A stretch of 26,472 nucleotides of DNA, taken from assembly GCA_051011595.1 (NCBI GenBank), contig JBPCTQ010000324.1, positions 1-26,472 of the forward strand. The letters run 5' to 3'. Positions 8,801-16,040 of the stretch are shown here, piece after piece. This stretch comes from JAOUEE01 sp051011595. GTDB lineage: Bacteria; Actinomycetota; Acidimicrobiia; Acidimicrobiales; SHLQ01. The stretch's first letter is position 1. The number at the start of each line of letters is the position of its first letter. A program made the position numbers and the translations under genes. The notes beneath the pieces were generated by a model that saw nothing but the letters and a program-made list of their open reading frames with translations, was not told where the DNA came from and did no database searches.

Positions 8801-9013
8801 GTGACCAGCATCGTCGACGGCATCGAGGCCGGTGTGTTCGTGACCAACTCGGGTGACTACAACGCCTATTGGGCATCGTTCGACAACTGCACGTGGTGTG
8901 ACTTCGACGACCTCTGTCCTCGCGACCGCAACGTGCAGTCGGTCCTGAAACAGCAGGACCCGGCCGCTGGGCAGTTCACCCAGTTGGTGATGCCCGAGGA
9001 CGACGGCGCATGA
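5804..9013 (+). CDS. addB: AddB-type subunit of a helicase-nuclease (PD-(D/E)XK nuclease, Fe-S)
   Basis: A 1069-residue AddB-like protein, non-motor partner of AddA in the double-strand-break resection complex. The C-terminal RecB-type nuclease has SALDRGSLIHVILEDFL, a YADRVDRR acidic motif and LDYKTGK (D926, K928). Four Cys suited to a 4Fe-4S cluster flank the nuclease: C760 in WASCPMRYF, and C1029, C1032, C1038 in CTWCDFDDLC, the same C-x2-C-x5-C spacing as known AddB proteins. The N-terminal region is a UvrD-like helicase fold, but I find no Walker A motif; the expected position reads YVPFGRTALVAL, so this half should not be an ATPase. The stop overlaps the addA start (ATGA). Plain PD-(D/E)XK family membership is certain; the AddB assignment rests on the Cys pattern and the partner gene. 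Confidence 0.88.
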   Translation: MSAVVHAEYVPFGRTALVALARAIRHLEGDDPLAPVTVVVPSNLAGLTARRLLAAGIDDDRAGLINVAFATPYQLAAQLGGPRMARDGRLPLTSPVLHAAVRAALRSHTGSFVPVARHVATELAVARVYGELSRATPETLEALRASDRSRTRDLLAIVDDTRVRLEHYHDEDDLVAAARARLHDDPEAGSPLGSLVVHLVDELSPSLTGLLQTLVTARPARLVVGLTGEAQADAGARAVAAALAPNASGSVERELVSPTTRLIEAADPDKEVRTVIRSVAAAIDRGRPLDRIAVLYPVAEPYLRTLHDQLDAAGIAHNGPAGRPLADSVVGRLVARLLDQVVAGGEDPRHLLRRQGLIDIVSAAPLREGDGRTLPATAFDLISRRAGVIGGAGDWQEKLERHQRNLHERRILQERDGASAGRLALLDREQGETQALARFVADLAHHLDPAGVPASWRDRSRWLIDLLSQLLPPEGRRQRWPADEAAAADAVIEVVERVAVLDQFDPDATFGAFSRTVHSELEATRRRRGRFGQGVLVAPLVATVGLDVDSVFVLGCSEGTLPPPRREDSLLPDDERRRAVLDELPLRRARTDIDRRDFLAALRIGMDEVVLVHGAGDHRTGKARLPSRWLLEIAGEIVNGGDAPLLSTDWPDEVHHLHPLHRHLVKMRSFHEGVHRSPAPSALLDRDLAQLVAYADSGQPFDAHHLFADDPVLTRGLDLTRARSSPAFTRFDGNLGGAMGDSATVDGVLSATRLETWASCPMRYFLANELGLAEVERPEEIIELSALDRGSLIHVILEDFLSPVVEAEPASRPRPAQPWGTDDRDRLLTIAEKRFAEFEQRGLTGKPLLWRVHREHLLADLDQWLVADTELRRELDTVPEAVEMRIGVEGQPPVVITLSDGRQLRFRGYADRVDRRAADGTPVVLDYKTGKTSLRPAHLEADPVYGGTRLQLGLYAEAARQRFEHDDAAAFYWYTSARGEFRRLGYQFTPEREQRFREVVTSIVDGIEAGVFVTNSGDYNAYWASFDNCTWCDFDDLCPRDRNVQSVLKQQDPAAGQFTQLVMPEDDGA

Positions 9014-12000
9014 GCGGCGACCTGTTCGACACCTCGGCCCGTCGATCGATCGTCGACGACCTCGACCGCACCCTCTTCGTCGAGGCCGGTGCCGGCTCGG
9101 GGAAGACCACGGCCCTGGTCGGTCGCATCGTGGCGCTGGTGGTGACCGGTCGGGCCCGGTTGGGGGAGATCGCCGCCATCACCTTCACCGAGGCGGCCGC
9201 CCGTGAGCTGCGCAACCGAGTTCGCGAACAGCTCGAGCTGGCCGAACGCGAAATCCGCACCTCGATGACCCCGGACCGAGCTGCCCTCGACCGCTGCCAG
9301 GTCGCGCTGGAGGAGGCCGACACCGCGGCCATCTCCACCCTGCACTCCTTCGCCCAGCGGGTGTTGAGCGAGCACCCCATCGCCGTCGGGATTCCGCCAC
9401 GGGTGGAGGTGCTCGACGAGGTGCAGTCGTTGCTCGAGTTCGAACGACGCTGGTCGCGGTTTCTCGACCAACTGCTCGAGCGTGAGGATCTGACCGAACT
9501 GCTGTTGCGGTCCCTGTTACTCGACATCAAGTTCAACAATCGGCGCGGGGGCCTGCGCGCCGTGGCCACGGTCTTCAACGAGAACTGGGATCGCCTCGAT
9601 GCCATGGCTGCGGTGCCCATCGACCTGGCGCCCTTGCGATGGACACCGCTGCTCGATCACATCGAGCCGCTCCTGGCCGTCCGAGACAGCTGTGTCGACG
9701 ACGACGACAAACTGGCCCAACGCTTCGACCAGGTGATCACCCCCGCCTTGGTTCGGATCCGCGATGCCGCCACCGACGACGAACGGCTGCGGCTGGTGAA
9801 TCTGTGGAAGGAACAGAAGGTCACCAAAACCGGCCAAAAGGGCAACTGGGACGATGTCGGGGCCGCCCGCGACGCCATCAAAGCTTTCAATGCCGAAGTT
9901 GAGGTGTTCCTGGAGCGGGCCACCAACGGTGTGCTGCGAGCCCTGGCCTCCGAAGTGGCCCGGTTCACGCTCGGCGCGGCCGACGAGCGCCGGGCCGATG
10001 GGCGCCTCGAGTTCCACGATCTGCTCGTACTGGCCCGCCGCCTGCTCCGCACCGACGATGATGCTCGGCGGGCTCTCCACGATCGGTACCGGCGGCTACT
10101 GCTCGACGAGTTCCAGGACACCGATCCCATCCAGATCGAGCTGGCCGCTCTGATCGCCAGCAGCGTGGCCGGCACACCACCCGATGACTGGTCGTCGATC
10201 GATGTCGACGAGGGCCGCCTGTTCTTCGTCGGCGATCCGAAGCAGTCGATCTACCGATTCCGGCGGGCCAGCATCGAGACCTTTGCTGCCGCCCGGTCGG
10301 CCTTCGGTCGCGATGTTCCACTCACGTTGTCGCAGAACTTCCGCACCGTGGAGCCGATCCTCGACTTCGTGAACGGCCTCTTCGGTGAGCTCATCACCGA
10401 GGAGGCCGATCGCCAGCCGGCCTATCAACCGCTGGCGGCATCTCGAGCGGCCGTGCAGGGAATCGACCAGCGCCCCACGATCTTGGGTGGGCCCCATCCC
10501 GACGACACCCGGGCCCTGGAGCTGCGTCAGGCCGAGGCCGCCGACGTGGCCGCCGTCATCGCCCAGATCATGGATCGCCGGAGCCGGTGGCTGGTGCACC
10601 GGGGCGCTCGGGCCGCGGCCACGGGTGACCCGGAGTGGGACCTTCCCAAGCTGTCCGACATCGTCATACTGCTACCCACCCGCACCAGCCTCGGTGTGCT
10701 CCAGGACGCCCTCGAACGCAACCACGTGCCGTATCGGGCCGACACCGGCTCGTTGGTGTTCGACTCCCAAGAGGTTCGCGACGTGCTCAGCGCGCTCCGG
10801 GCCATCGATGACCCAGCCGATGAGGTGGCCGTGGTGGCGGCCCTGCGATCACCGCTGTACGGGTGCGGCGACGACGACCTCCACCGATGGCGGCGAGACG
10901 GCGGCCATTGGGACTATCGGGTCACTGCGCCCGACGCCGTGAGTCCCGGCGACCCGGTGCGGGCCGGCCTCGAAGACCTGTACGAGCGCCACCAGGGTCG
11001 GTGGTGGGTCGAACCGAGCACGTTGATTCAATCGCTGATCGACGACCGCCGAACGATGTTGTTGGCCCTCGACCGACCGCGGCCCCGCGACACCTGGCGT
11101 CGGCTGCGCTACCTGCTCGACCAGGCGCGGGCGTTCTCCGAAGCCGGGGGAGGGGACCTTCGTTCGTTCCTCGACTGGGTGGGTCTGCAGGGAGCCGACG
11201 GGGCCCGCAGCCACGAACCCATCCTGGCCGAACCCGACGACGATTCGGTGCGGATCATGACCATCCACGCGTCGAAGGGGCTGGAGTTCCCCATCGTGGT
11301 GGTCAGCGGTCTCACCACCGCCCACCAGCCCAGGTCCGGCCGCCAGACCGTCTTGTTCGACGGCGACACGGCCGAGATCCGGTTGCGGAAGGCCGTGAGC
11401 ACCGATCAGTTCGACCGGCGAGCCGATCTCGAGACCGAGATGGATGGGTTCGAGAAGACGCGTCTGCTGTACGTGGCCTGCACGCGGGCCCGTGATCACC
11501 TGGTGGTGAGCGCGCACCACACCACCAAAGCGGTCAGTCACGGCCGGGCCGTCTGGTCCTACGCCGAAGGGGCGCTCGGGCAGACGTGCCGACCGTTCGA
11601 GGCTCCGGTGGTCGAGCCCGGCCCACCGCCCTTTGCCGCCACCCTGCCCACCATCGACGACACTGCCGAAGCCCGGCAGCGGTGGGTTGCCAACCGGTCG
11701 ACAGCTCTGGCTGTCAGCTCCCGCCGACGGGTGCTGTCGGCCACGTCCATCGCCCAGGATCAGGCCGGCCGCCTCGACGTGGCCCACGATCCCGAAGGAG
11801 AGCCCGAACCAGCTCCGGTTCGGCGCCGCGGTCGGGCCGGGTCCGCCATCGGACGGGCGGTGCACGCCGTACTCCAAACGGTCGATTTCGCCGATCCCGG
11901 CGACCTGCCCGCGCTGGCCCGTACTCACGCCCACATCGAGTCGGTGCCATGGGCCGAATCCGACATCGAGGCCACCGTGCGACACGCGCTGGAGTCACCT

Positions 12001-12351
12001 TCGGTGGCGGCCGCGGTGGACCACCCGGCCTGGAAGGAGCTGTACGTTGCTACCGGAGTCGGAGATCGGGTCCTGGAGGGATACATCGATCTGCTGGTCG
12101 AACACGATGACGGGTTGGTGGTGGTCGACTACAAGACCGACGCAGTGTCGGGTGCCGCCGACATCGAGCGTGCCGTTCGCCGGTACCGCTGGCAGGCCGC
12201 GGCCTACGCCGTTGCCGTCGAGAAGACGACGGCTCGCCCGGTGCGTGAGTGCCGCTTCGTGTTCTGTGGACCGGATGGGGCCACCGAACACGTGGTGGCC
12301 GACCTCGGCGAAGCAATGGCCGAGGTCGTGGAAGCCCTCACCTACGACTGA
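9010..12351 (+). CDS. addA: AddA-type UvrD-like helicase with C-terminal nuclease
   Basis: A 1113-residue superfamily 1A helicase-nuclease. Helicase motifs in order are: I GAGSGKTT (27-34), Ia ITFTEAAARELRNR, II LLLDEFQDTDP (D366-E367), III FFVGDPKQSIYRFRRA, IV LSQNFRTVEPI, V MTIHASKGLEFPIVV and VI LLYVACTRARDHL. The C-terminal RecB-type nuclease shows GRAVHAVLQ, EGYIDLLVEH and VVVDYKTD (D1040, K1042). Motor and nuclease are therefore both intact. With AddB it should unwind and trim broken DNA ends to load RecA. The start overlaps the addB stop by four bases (ATGA), giving coupled 1:1 translation. AdnAB, the mycobacterial relative with motors in both subunits, is less likely because AddB lacks a Walker A. 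The gene ends 9 bp from a convergent methyltransferase gene. Confidence 0.92.
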   Translation: MSGDLFDTSARRSIVDDLDRTLFVEAGAGSGKTTALVGRIVALVVTGRARLGEIAAITFTEAAARELRNRVREQLELAEREIRTSMTPDRAALDRCQVALEEADTAAISTLHSFAQRVLSEHPIAVGIPPRVEVLDEVQSLLEFERRWSRFLDQLLEREDLTELLLRSLLLDIKFNNRRGGLRAVATVFNENWDRLDAMAAVPIDLAPLRWTPLLDHIEPLLAVRDSCVDDDDKLAQRFDQVITPALVRIRDAATDDERLRLVNLWKEQKVTKTGQKGNWDDVGAARDAIKAFNAEVEVFLERATNGVLRALASEVARFTLGAADERRADGRLEFHDLLVLARRLLRTDDDARRALHDRYRRLLLDEFQDTDPIQIELAALIASSVAGTPPDDWSSIDVDEGRLFFVGDPKQSIYRFRRASIETFAAARSAFGRDVPLTLSQNFRTVEPILDFVNGLFGELITEEADRQPAYQPLAASRAAVQGIDQRPTILGGPHPDDTRALELRQAEAADVAAVIAQIMDRRSRWLVHRGARAAATGDPEWDLPKLSDIVILLPTRTSLGVLQDALERNHVPYRADTGSLVFDSQEVRDVLSALRAIDDPADEVAVVAALRSPLYGCGDDDLHRWRRDGGHWDYRVTAPDAVSPGDPVRAGLEDLYERHQGRWWVEPSTLIQSLIDDRRTMLLALDRPRPRDTWRRLRYLLDQARAFSEAGGGDLRSFLDWVGLQGADGARSHEPILAEPDDDSVRIMTIHASKGLEFPIVVVSGLTTAHQPRSGRQTVLFDGDTAEIRLRKAVSTDQFDRRADLETEMDGFEKTRLLYVACTRARDHLVVSAHHTTKAVSHGRAVWSYAEGALGQTCRPFEAPVVEPGPPPFAATLPTIDDTAEARQRWVANRSTALAVSSRRRVLSATSIAQDQAGRLDVAHDPEGEPEPAPVRRRGRAGSAIGRAVHAVLQTVDFADPGDLPALARTHAHIESVPWAESDIEATVRHALESPSVAAAVDHPAWKELYVATGVGDRVLEGYIDLLVEHDDGLVVVDYKTDAVSGAADIERAVRRYRWQAAAYAVAVEKTTARPVRECRFVFCGPDGATEHVVADLGEAMAEVVEALTYD

Positions 12352-12360
12352 GCGGGTCCG

Positions 12361-12963
12361 TCAGCCGATGGGTCGGCGAGCCACGACCAGCGTGTCGAGC
12401 GCCACCCGGTCGCCGTCGGGTGTGGTCACGTGACGTTCGACGACCTCGGCCGTGTCGATGTCGAACTGGTCGAGCTGACCCACCACCAGCTCGACATCGG
12501 GTAGCACCGAGGGATCCTGGGGCCCGCCGTGGCCGTGTTCGATGTTGGACCGGTCGTGGGCCACCAGGAAGAAGGTGCCGCCCAGCCGGACGGCGGCGGC
12601 CGCCACCACGATCACGTCGCGCTCTTGATCGTGCGGGAGCTGGAGGTACACGATCAGGGCCAGGTCGACGCTGTCGGGCGCGGGCCGCCAGATCCGAAGG
12701 TCGGCCTCCCGGATCGTCACTTCGACCTGGTTGGCCTCGGCTCGGGCCCGAACCTTCTCCAGCGCCACCGGTGAGAAATCCACGGCGGTCACCGTCCACC
12801 CACGCTGGGCCAACCACACCGCGTTGCGTCCTTCGCCGGCGGCCATGTCGATGGCCGCTCCCGGTGCGAGCTCGCTGAGGTGCTGGGCCACGAATTGGTT
12901 GGGTTCGGCGCTCCACACCAGCTCTTCGGCTCGATAGCGGTTGTCCCAGTCGACGGCTTCCAT
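12361..12963 (-). CDS. Class I SAM-dependent methyltransferase (TehB-like group)
   Basis: A 200-residue methyltransferase. WDNRY at the start is typical of small class I enzymes of the TehB and thiopurine methyltransferase type. Motif I is AIDMAAGEGRNAVWLA (about 37-52), the SAM-binding loop. The acidic end of strand 2 is VTAVDFSPVAL, and a later motif is DLALIVYLQLPH. The product should be soluble. The substrate cannot be told from sequence. There is no Shine-Dalgarno site, but TACGAT (12975-12970 on the minus strand) ends six bases before the ATG, so the mRNA is probably leaderless. The gene converges on addA (9-bp gap) and is divergent from the flavoprotein gene. Confidence 0.85.
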   Translation of the reverse strand: MEAVDWDNRYRAEELVWSAEPNQFVAQHLSELAPGAAIDMAAGEGRNAVWLAQRGWTVTAVDFSPVALEKVRARAEANQVEVTIREADLRIWRPAPDSVDLALIVYLQLPHDQERDVIVVAAAAVRLGGTFFLVAHDRSNIEHGHGGPQDPSVLPDVELVVGQLDQFDIDTAEVVERHVTTPDGDRVALDTLVVARRPIG

Positions 12964-12969
12964 GGCGAC

Positions 12970-12975
12970 ATCGTA
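12970..12975 (-). promoter_or_regulatory. Predicted -10 element of the methyltransferase gene (leaderless)
   Basis: TACGAT fits the TANNNT consensus and lies six bases before the ATG at 12963, putting the transcription start at or next to the A of the start codon. I see no good -35 element. Confidence 0.5.
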
Positions 12976-13036
12976 GGCCGTTGTGGTGCCGGCTCGAGAG
13001 GGCTCGAAATCGCCAGGCGGGCCGTGATTCGAGACC

Positions 13037-13042
13037 TACCAT
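13037..13042 (+). promoter_or_regulatory. Predicted -10 element of the flavoprotein gene (leaderless)
   Basis: TACCAT lies seven bases before the ATG at 13050. It contains the first two bases of the alternative ATG at 13041, which argues for 13050 as the real start. Confidence 0.45.
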
Positions 13043-13049
13043 GCCGCTC

Positions 13050-13682
13050 ATGACATCAGAACCAGCCAGCGAACGGGTGCGGGTCCGGCGTGTGGCCGAA
13101 CGCGGGGACTACGACCCCGGCACGGTCAACGCCATCCTCGACGAGGCCCTGATCGCCCACGTCGGAGTGGGCACCTCGCGGGGTCCCATCGTGTTGCCCA
13201 TGCTGTTCGGCCGCACCGATGCCACGCTGTACCTGCACGGCGCAGTCGGCAACGACCTGCTGCGGCAGGCCGACGGCACCGAAGTGTGCGTCACGGTCAC
13301 CCTGCTCGACGGCCTCGTCATCGCCCGGTCGGCCTTTCACCACTCGATGAACTACCGGAGTGTGGTGGTGCGAGGGCTCGCTCGCCGGATCACCGACGAC
13401 CGCGAACTGGATCTGGCGTTCCGACTCATGACCGACCGCGTCGGCGCCGGCCGCTACGACGACTGTCGGGTACCCGACGCCGCCGAGATCAAGAAGACCG
13501 CCGTCATGGCCGTGCCCCTGTCCGAAGCCAGCGCCAAGATCCGCAGCGGCGACCCGATCGACGACGACGCCGATCTCGATTCGGGGTTCTGGGCGGGTGT
13601 GGTACCGCTCCGCACGGTTCGGGGTGCCCCCCAGGCGGCCGGCGATCTGCCCGCCGATGTGCCGGTGCCCGGCTACCTGTAG
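13050..13682 (+). CDS. Pyridoxamine 5'-phosphate oxidase-family flavoprotein (NimA-like)
   Basis: A 210-residue protein of the FMN-binding split-barrel fold (Pyridox_ox_2/NimA type). Family-like segments are ILDEALIAHVGV near the N-terminus, VLPMLFGRTDATLYLHGA, VTVTLLDGLVIARSAFHHSMNYRSVVV and the basic pair EIKKTAVMAV near residue 150. NimA-type relatives bind FMN and some reduce nitro compounds; the substrate here is unknown. An ATG nine bases upstream (13041) is in frame, but neither start has a Shine-Dalgarno site, and a TANNNT hexamer at 13037-13042 fits a leaderless start at 13050. The uridine kinase gene begins 11 bases after the stop. Confidence 0.85.
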   Translation: MTSEPASERVRVRRVAERGDYDPGTVNAILDEALIAHVGVGTSRGPIVLPMLFGRTDATLYLHGAVGNDLLRQADGTEVCVTVTLLDGLVIARSAFHHSMNYRSVVVRGLARRITDDRELDLAFRLMTDRVGAGRYDDCRVPDAAEIKKTAVMAVPLSEASAKIRSGDPIDDDADLDSGFWAGVVPLRTVRGAPQAAGDLPADVPVPGYL

Positions 13683-13693
13683 CGTGGCCCCCC

Positions 13694-14326
13694 GTGCAGG
13701 ACACGGGCGTCGAGATCGAGATCTGGGGAGTGTGCGGCGGCAGCGCGTCGGGCAAGACCACACTCGTGGAACAGATCGAGCAGCGGCTGGGCGCCGATCA
13801 GGTGCTGACCATCCCTCATGATTCGTACTACCGGGACCTGTCGCACCTGTCCTTCGACGAGCGCTGCGAGGTCAACTACGACCACCCCGACTCGCTGGAG
13901 ACCGATCTGCTGGTCGCCCACCTGGCCGAGCTGCGGCTGGGTCGGGCGGTGGCCATTCCGGTGTACGACTTCGCCGAACACAACCGGGCTCCCGACCTGG
14001 TGGTGGTCGAACCTCGTCCGCTCATCATCGTCGACGGCATTCTGCTCTTTTCGGTCGACGATCTTCGCGACACGTTCGACCGGCGGATCTACATCGATGT
14101 GCCCACCGAGGAACGCCTGGCCCGCCGTGTCCGACGCGATGTCGAGGAGCGAGGCCGCCATCCCGATGAGGTGCGCCACAACTTCGAGTCGGTGGTGCTG
14201 CCCATGCACCGGCAGTTCGTCTCGCCCCACCGGTCGGCGGCCGACTGGATCATCGAACATCCCGATGATCGCGACGCCTGGCTCGATCGGGTGGTCACCG
14301 AGACGCGGTCTCGGCTGGTCGAGTAG
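13694..14326 (+). CDS. udk: Uridine kinase
   Basis: A 210-residue P-loop kinase of the uridine kinase/phosphoribulokinase family, phosphorylating uridine or cytidine to UMP or CMP in pyrimidine salvage. Walker A is GGSASGKTT (15-23). It is followed by IPHDSYYRDL and NYDHPDSLETDLL, which in Udk contact the nucleoside, then IPVYDFAEHNR, IIVDGILLF (Walker B region) and the LID-like RRVRRDVEERGR. The usual length is about 210. I chose the GTG at 13694 because family similarity begins right there; the frame is open much further upstream but runs antiphase to the flavoprotein gene. TAGCGT at 13680-13685, overlapping that gene's stop, might serve as a -10 element. The 3' end overlaps the DMT transporter gene by 32 bp, tail to tail. 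Confidence 0.93.
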   Translation: MQDTGVEIEIWGVCGGSASGKTTLVEQIEQRLGADQVLTIPHDSYYRDLSHLSFDERCEVNYDHPDSLETDLLVAHLAELRLGRAVAIPVYDFAEHNRAPDLVVVEPRPLIIVDGILLFSVDDLRDTFDRRIYIDVPTEERLARRVRRDVEERGRHPDEVRHNFESVVLPMHRQFVSPHRSAADWIIEHPDDRDAWLDRVVTETRSRLVE

Positions 14327-15194
14327 CGAGGAAGGCGCCGGCCAGCACCACTGCGGTGCCCGCCGCCGCCCATCCGGTGAGCGTCTCGTCGCGAAAGATC
14401 GCTCCCAACACAATGGCCACCACCGGGATCAGGTAGGTGACCAGCGACGTCCGGACCGGACCGACCCGGCCGGTGAGCGTGGCGGCGGCCACGAACGCCA
14501 AGCCGGTGCCGGCCGCGCCCAAGACGGCGCAGGCGGCCAACGCCCCCCATTCGAACGTGGAGCTCGGCACGCCGGCCAGGCCGGCGGGGGCGACGAGGAC
14601 CGCGGCCAAGAGCAGAGCGCGGGCCACGACGGGGGTTGATCCGTAGCGCTGTTGGAGGGGCCCGGCCAGGTTGACGGCGATGCCGTAGGAGAACACCGCC
14701 AGCACGACCAGCCCCACGCCGAGGGCGGTGGTGCCGCCACTGCTGGCCGTGGGGACCCCGATCAGCCCCACTCCCACCAGTCCGACGGCCACTCCCACCA
14801 CCTGTTTGGGAACCAGTACCGCCCCGAAAACCACCACCGAGATGATGGTGGTGGCGACCGGCATGGCGCTGTTGAGCATTCCGGCGAGTGACGAGTCGAT
14901 CCACTGCTGGGCGATCGGGAACAGGGTGAGAGGAAAGGCCATCCAGGTGACCCCTAAGGCGGCCATGCGGGGCCAGTCGGCTCGGTCCACCGATCGGCGG
15001 GCGCCGGGAAAACTCCACACCGCCATGGCACCGAACCACACCCGCAGGGCACTGACCAGGCCGGGGGAAAAGGCGTCGAGCCCGATGGCCGTGAACAGGA
15101 ACGACGCTCCCCACACGCTGCTGGCGAACACCAGAAGGGCCCAATCGCGCGGCTCCATGTGGTTCGTCTCGACGGACGAGGCGGCGGTGACCAT
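14295..15194 (-). CDS. DMT-superfamily transporter, EamA family
   Basis: A 299-residue integral membrane protein with about ten hydrophobic helices arranged as two EamA repeats (about 16-145 and 155-290). Typical features are the opening WALLVFASSVWGASFLFTAI, the RVWFGAMAVW segment, and PVATTIISVVVFG before GVAVGLVGVGLIG, with the same pattern repeated at IPVVAIVLGAIFRDETLTGWAAAGTAVVLAG. Such proteins export metabolites, often amino acids or their analogues; the substrate is unknown. An ATG at codon 13 (base 15158) is an alternative start, and neither start has a clear Shine-Dalgarno site. A short inverted repeat lies between it and the upstream BON-OmpA gene, so it may be a separate transcript. 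Confidence 0.88.
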   Translation of the reverse strand: MVTAASSVETNHMEPRDWALLVFASSVWGASFLFTAIGLDAFSPGLVSALRVWFGAMAVWSFPGARRSVDRADWPRMAALGVTWMAFPLTLFPIAQQWIDSSLAGMLNSAMPVATTIISVVVFGAVLVPKQVVGVAVGLVGVGLIGVPTASSGGTTALGVGLVVLAVFSYGIAVNLAGPLQQRYGSTPVVARALLLAAVLVAPAGLAGVPSSTFEWGALAACAVLGAAGTGLAFVAAATLTGRVGPVRTSLVTYLIPVVAIVLGAIFRDETLTGWAAAGTAVVLAGAFLATRPAETASR

Positions 15195-15221
15195 GGTCTG
15201 TTCTATCTCGGGACCGCTGGA

Positions 15222-15235
15222 AACGGGTTCCCGTT
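15222..15235 (-). terminator. Short inverted repeat between the BON-OmpA and DMT genes
   Basis: AACGGG-TT-CCCGTT lies 26 bp after the BON-OmpA stop on the minus strand. The stem is six pairs at most and there is no U tract, so termination is only a possibility. Confidence 0.2.
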
Positions 15236-15260
15236 CGAGGCCACCCGCAACCGCAGGCGG

Positions 15261-16040
15261 TCAGGAGAGCAGATCCAGCAGCTCGATCTCGATACGGCGG
15301 TTGAGGGCGCGGCCCGCGCTGGTGGTGTTGTCGCCGATGGGCTGGCGTTCGCCCCGACCCTCGACCTCGACCCGGCGCCGGGCCACACCGTGATCGGTCA
15401 TGTAGGCCGCCACCGCGGCGGCCCGATCGAGGGCCAGACGGTTGTTGTACATGTCGGGCCCGGTGGCGTCGGCGTGGCCGACAACCCGCATGGTGGCCTG
15501 GGGGTTGAGGTCCATCACCAGTACCCCCAGGTCGAGCAGATCGGTGAACTGGTCGTCGATGCGGGCGCTGTCGAATTCGAACAGGAAGGGCTCGTCCACG
15601 ATGACTCGCCCATCGGTGGGTTCCGGGGCCCGTTCGTCGATGACGTAGTTGTTGATCACGTTGTCGGCGCCGATGACCTCGGCCGCTTTGGCCTCGAACG
15701 CAGCGGAGATCTCCTCGGACGGAACCGTCCCCTCCAAGGTGAGGGTGCCGTCGCGGTAGACGGCACGGTGGGGTTCGAGGTCGACCGTGGTGCTGGTCTG
15801 AAGGGCAGGGTCCACCCGGCGGTCGACGGCGGCCCCGGTCTCGGCCGCGCTCGGTGGGTTCGGGCCGGAGCGCCCGGGGAAGGACTCGATCAGGTGATCG
15901 AACAGGCCCAGGCCCACCGCGGCGATGGAGGCCAGGGCGAGGCCCACACATACGGCGAGGACAGTGGGCAGCGACACGAACTGCCGCTGGGCTCGGCGAG
16001 TCTGCTCCACTTGTCCGTTCGCCCCTCGAGGATCATCCAC
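15261..16040 (-). CDS. Membrane-anchored BON-OmpA protein (ArfA-like)
   Basis: A 259-residue protein. A basic cytoplasmic N-terminus is followed by one TM helix (about 23-46), a Pro/Ser-rich spacer, a BON-like domain (about 85-135: YRDGTLTLEGTVPSEE, then VINNYVID) and a C-terminal OmpA domain (about 148-256). The OmpA part shows FEFDSARI, VVGHADATG, N-RLALDRAAAV, VEGRGERQPI and ALNRRIEIEL, the residues that bind diaminopimelate in peptidoglycan. TM-BON-OmpA is the layout of mycobacterial ArfA (OmpATb). It should tether the membrane to the cell wall. The GTG at 16040 overlaps the upstream PAS-GGDEF stop by 8 bp. A GTG ten codons downstream, with GAGGGG before it, is an alternative start. Confidence 0.82.
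   Translation of the reverse strand: MDDPRGANGQVEQTRRAQRQFVSLPTVLAVCVGLALASIAAVGLGLFDHLIESFPGRSGPNPPSAAETGAAVDRRVDPALQTSTTVDLEPHRAVYRDGTLTLEGTVPSEEISAAFEAKAAEVIGADNVINNYVIDERAPEPTDGRVIVDEPFLFEFDSARIDDQFTDLLDLGVLVMDLNPQATMRVVGHADATGPDMYNNRLALDRAAAVAAYMTDHGVARRRVEVEGRGERQPIGDNTTSAGRALNRRIEIELLDLLS

Noticed and set aside
9010..12351. AdnAB assignment for the helicase-nuclease pair
   Set aside because: AdnA and AdnB both carry motor motifs; here the first subunit has none, and it has the AddB Cys pattern.
13286..13693. N-terminal extension of uridine kinase by 136 codons
   Set aside because: The extension lies out of frame on the flavoprotein gene and is Arg/Pro-rich. The kinase family begins at the GTG at 13694.
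14089..15951. A 620-codon minus-strand frame across udk, the DMT transporter and the BON-OmpA gene
   Set aside because: It runs in another frame over three recognisable genes, and the product is Arg/Gly/Pro-rich with no family resemblance.
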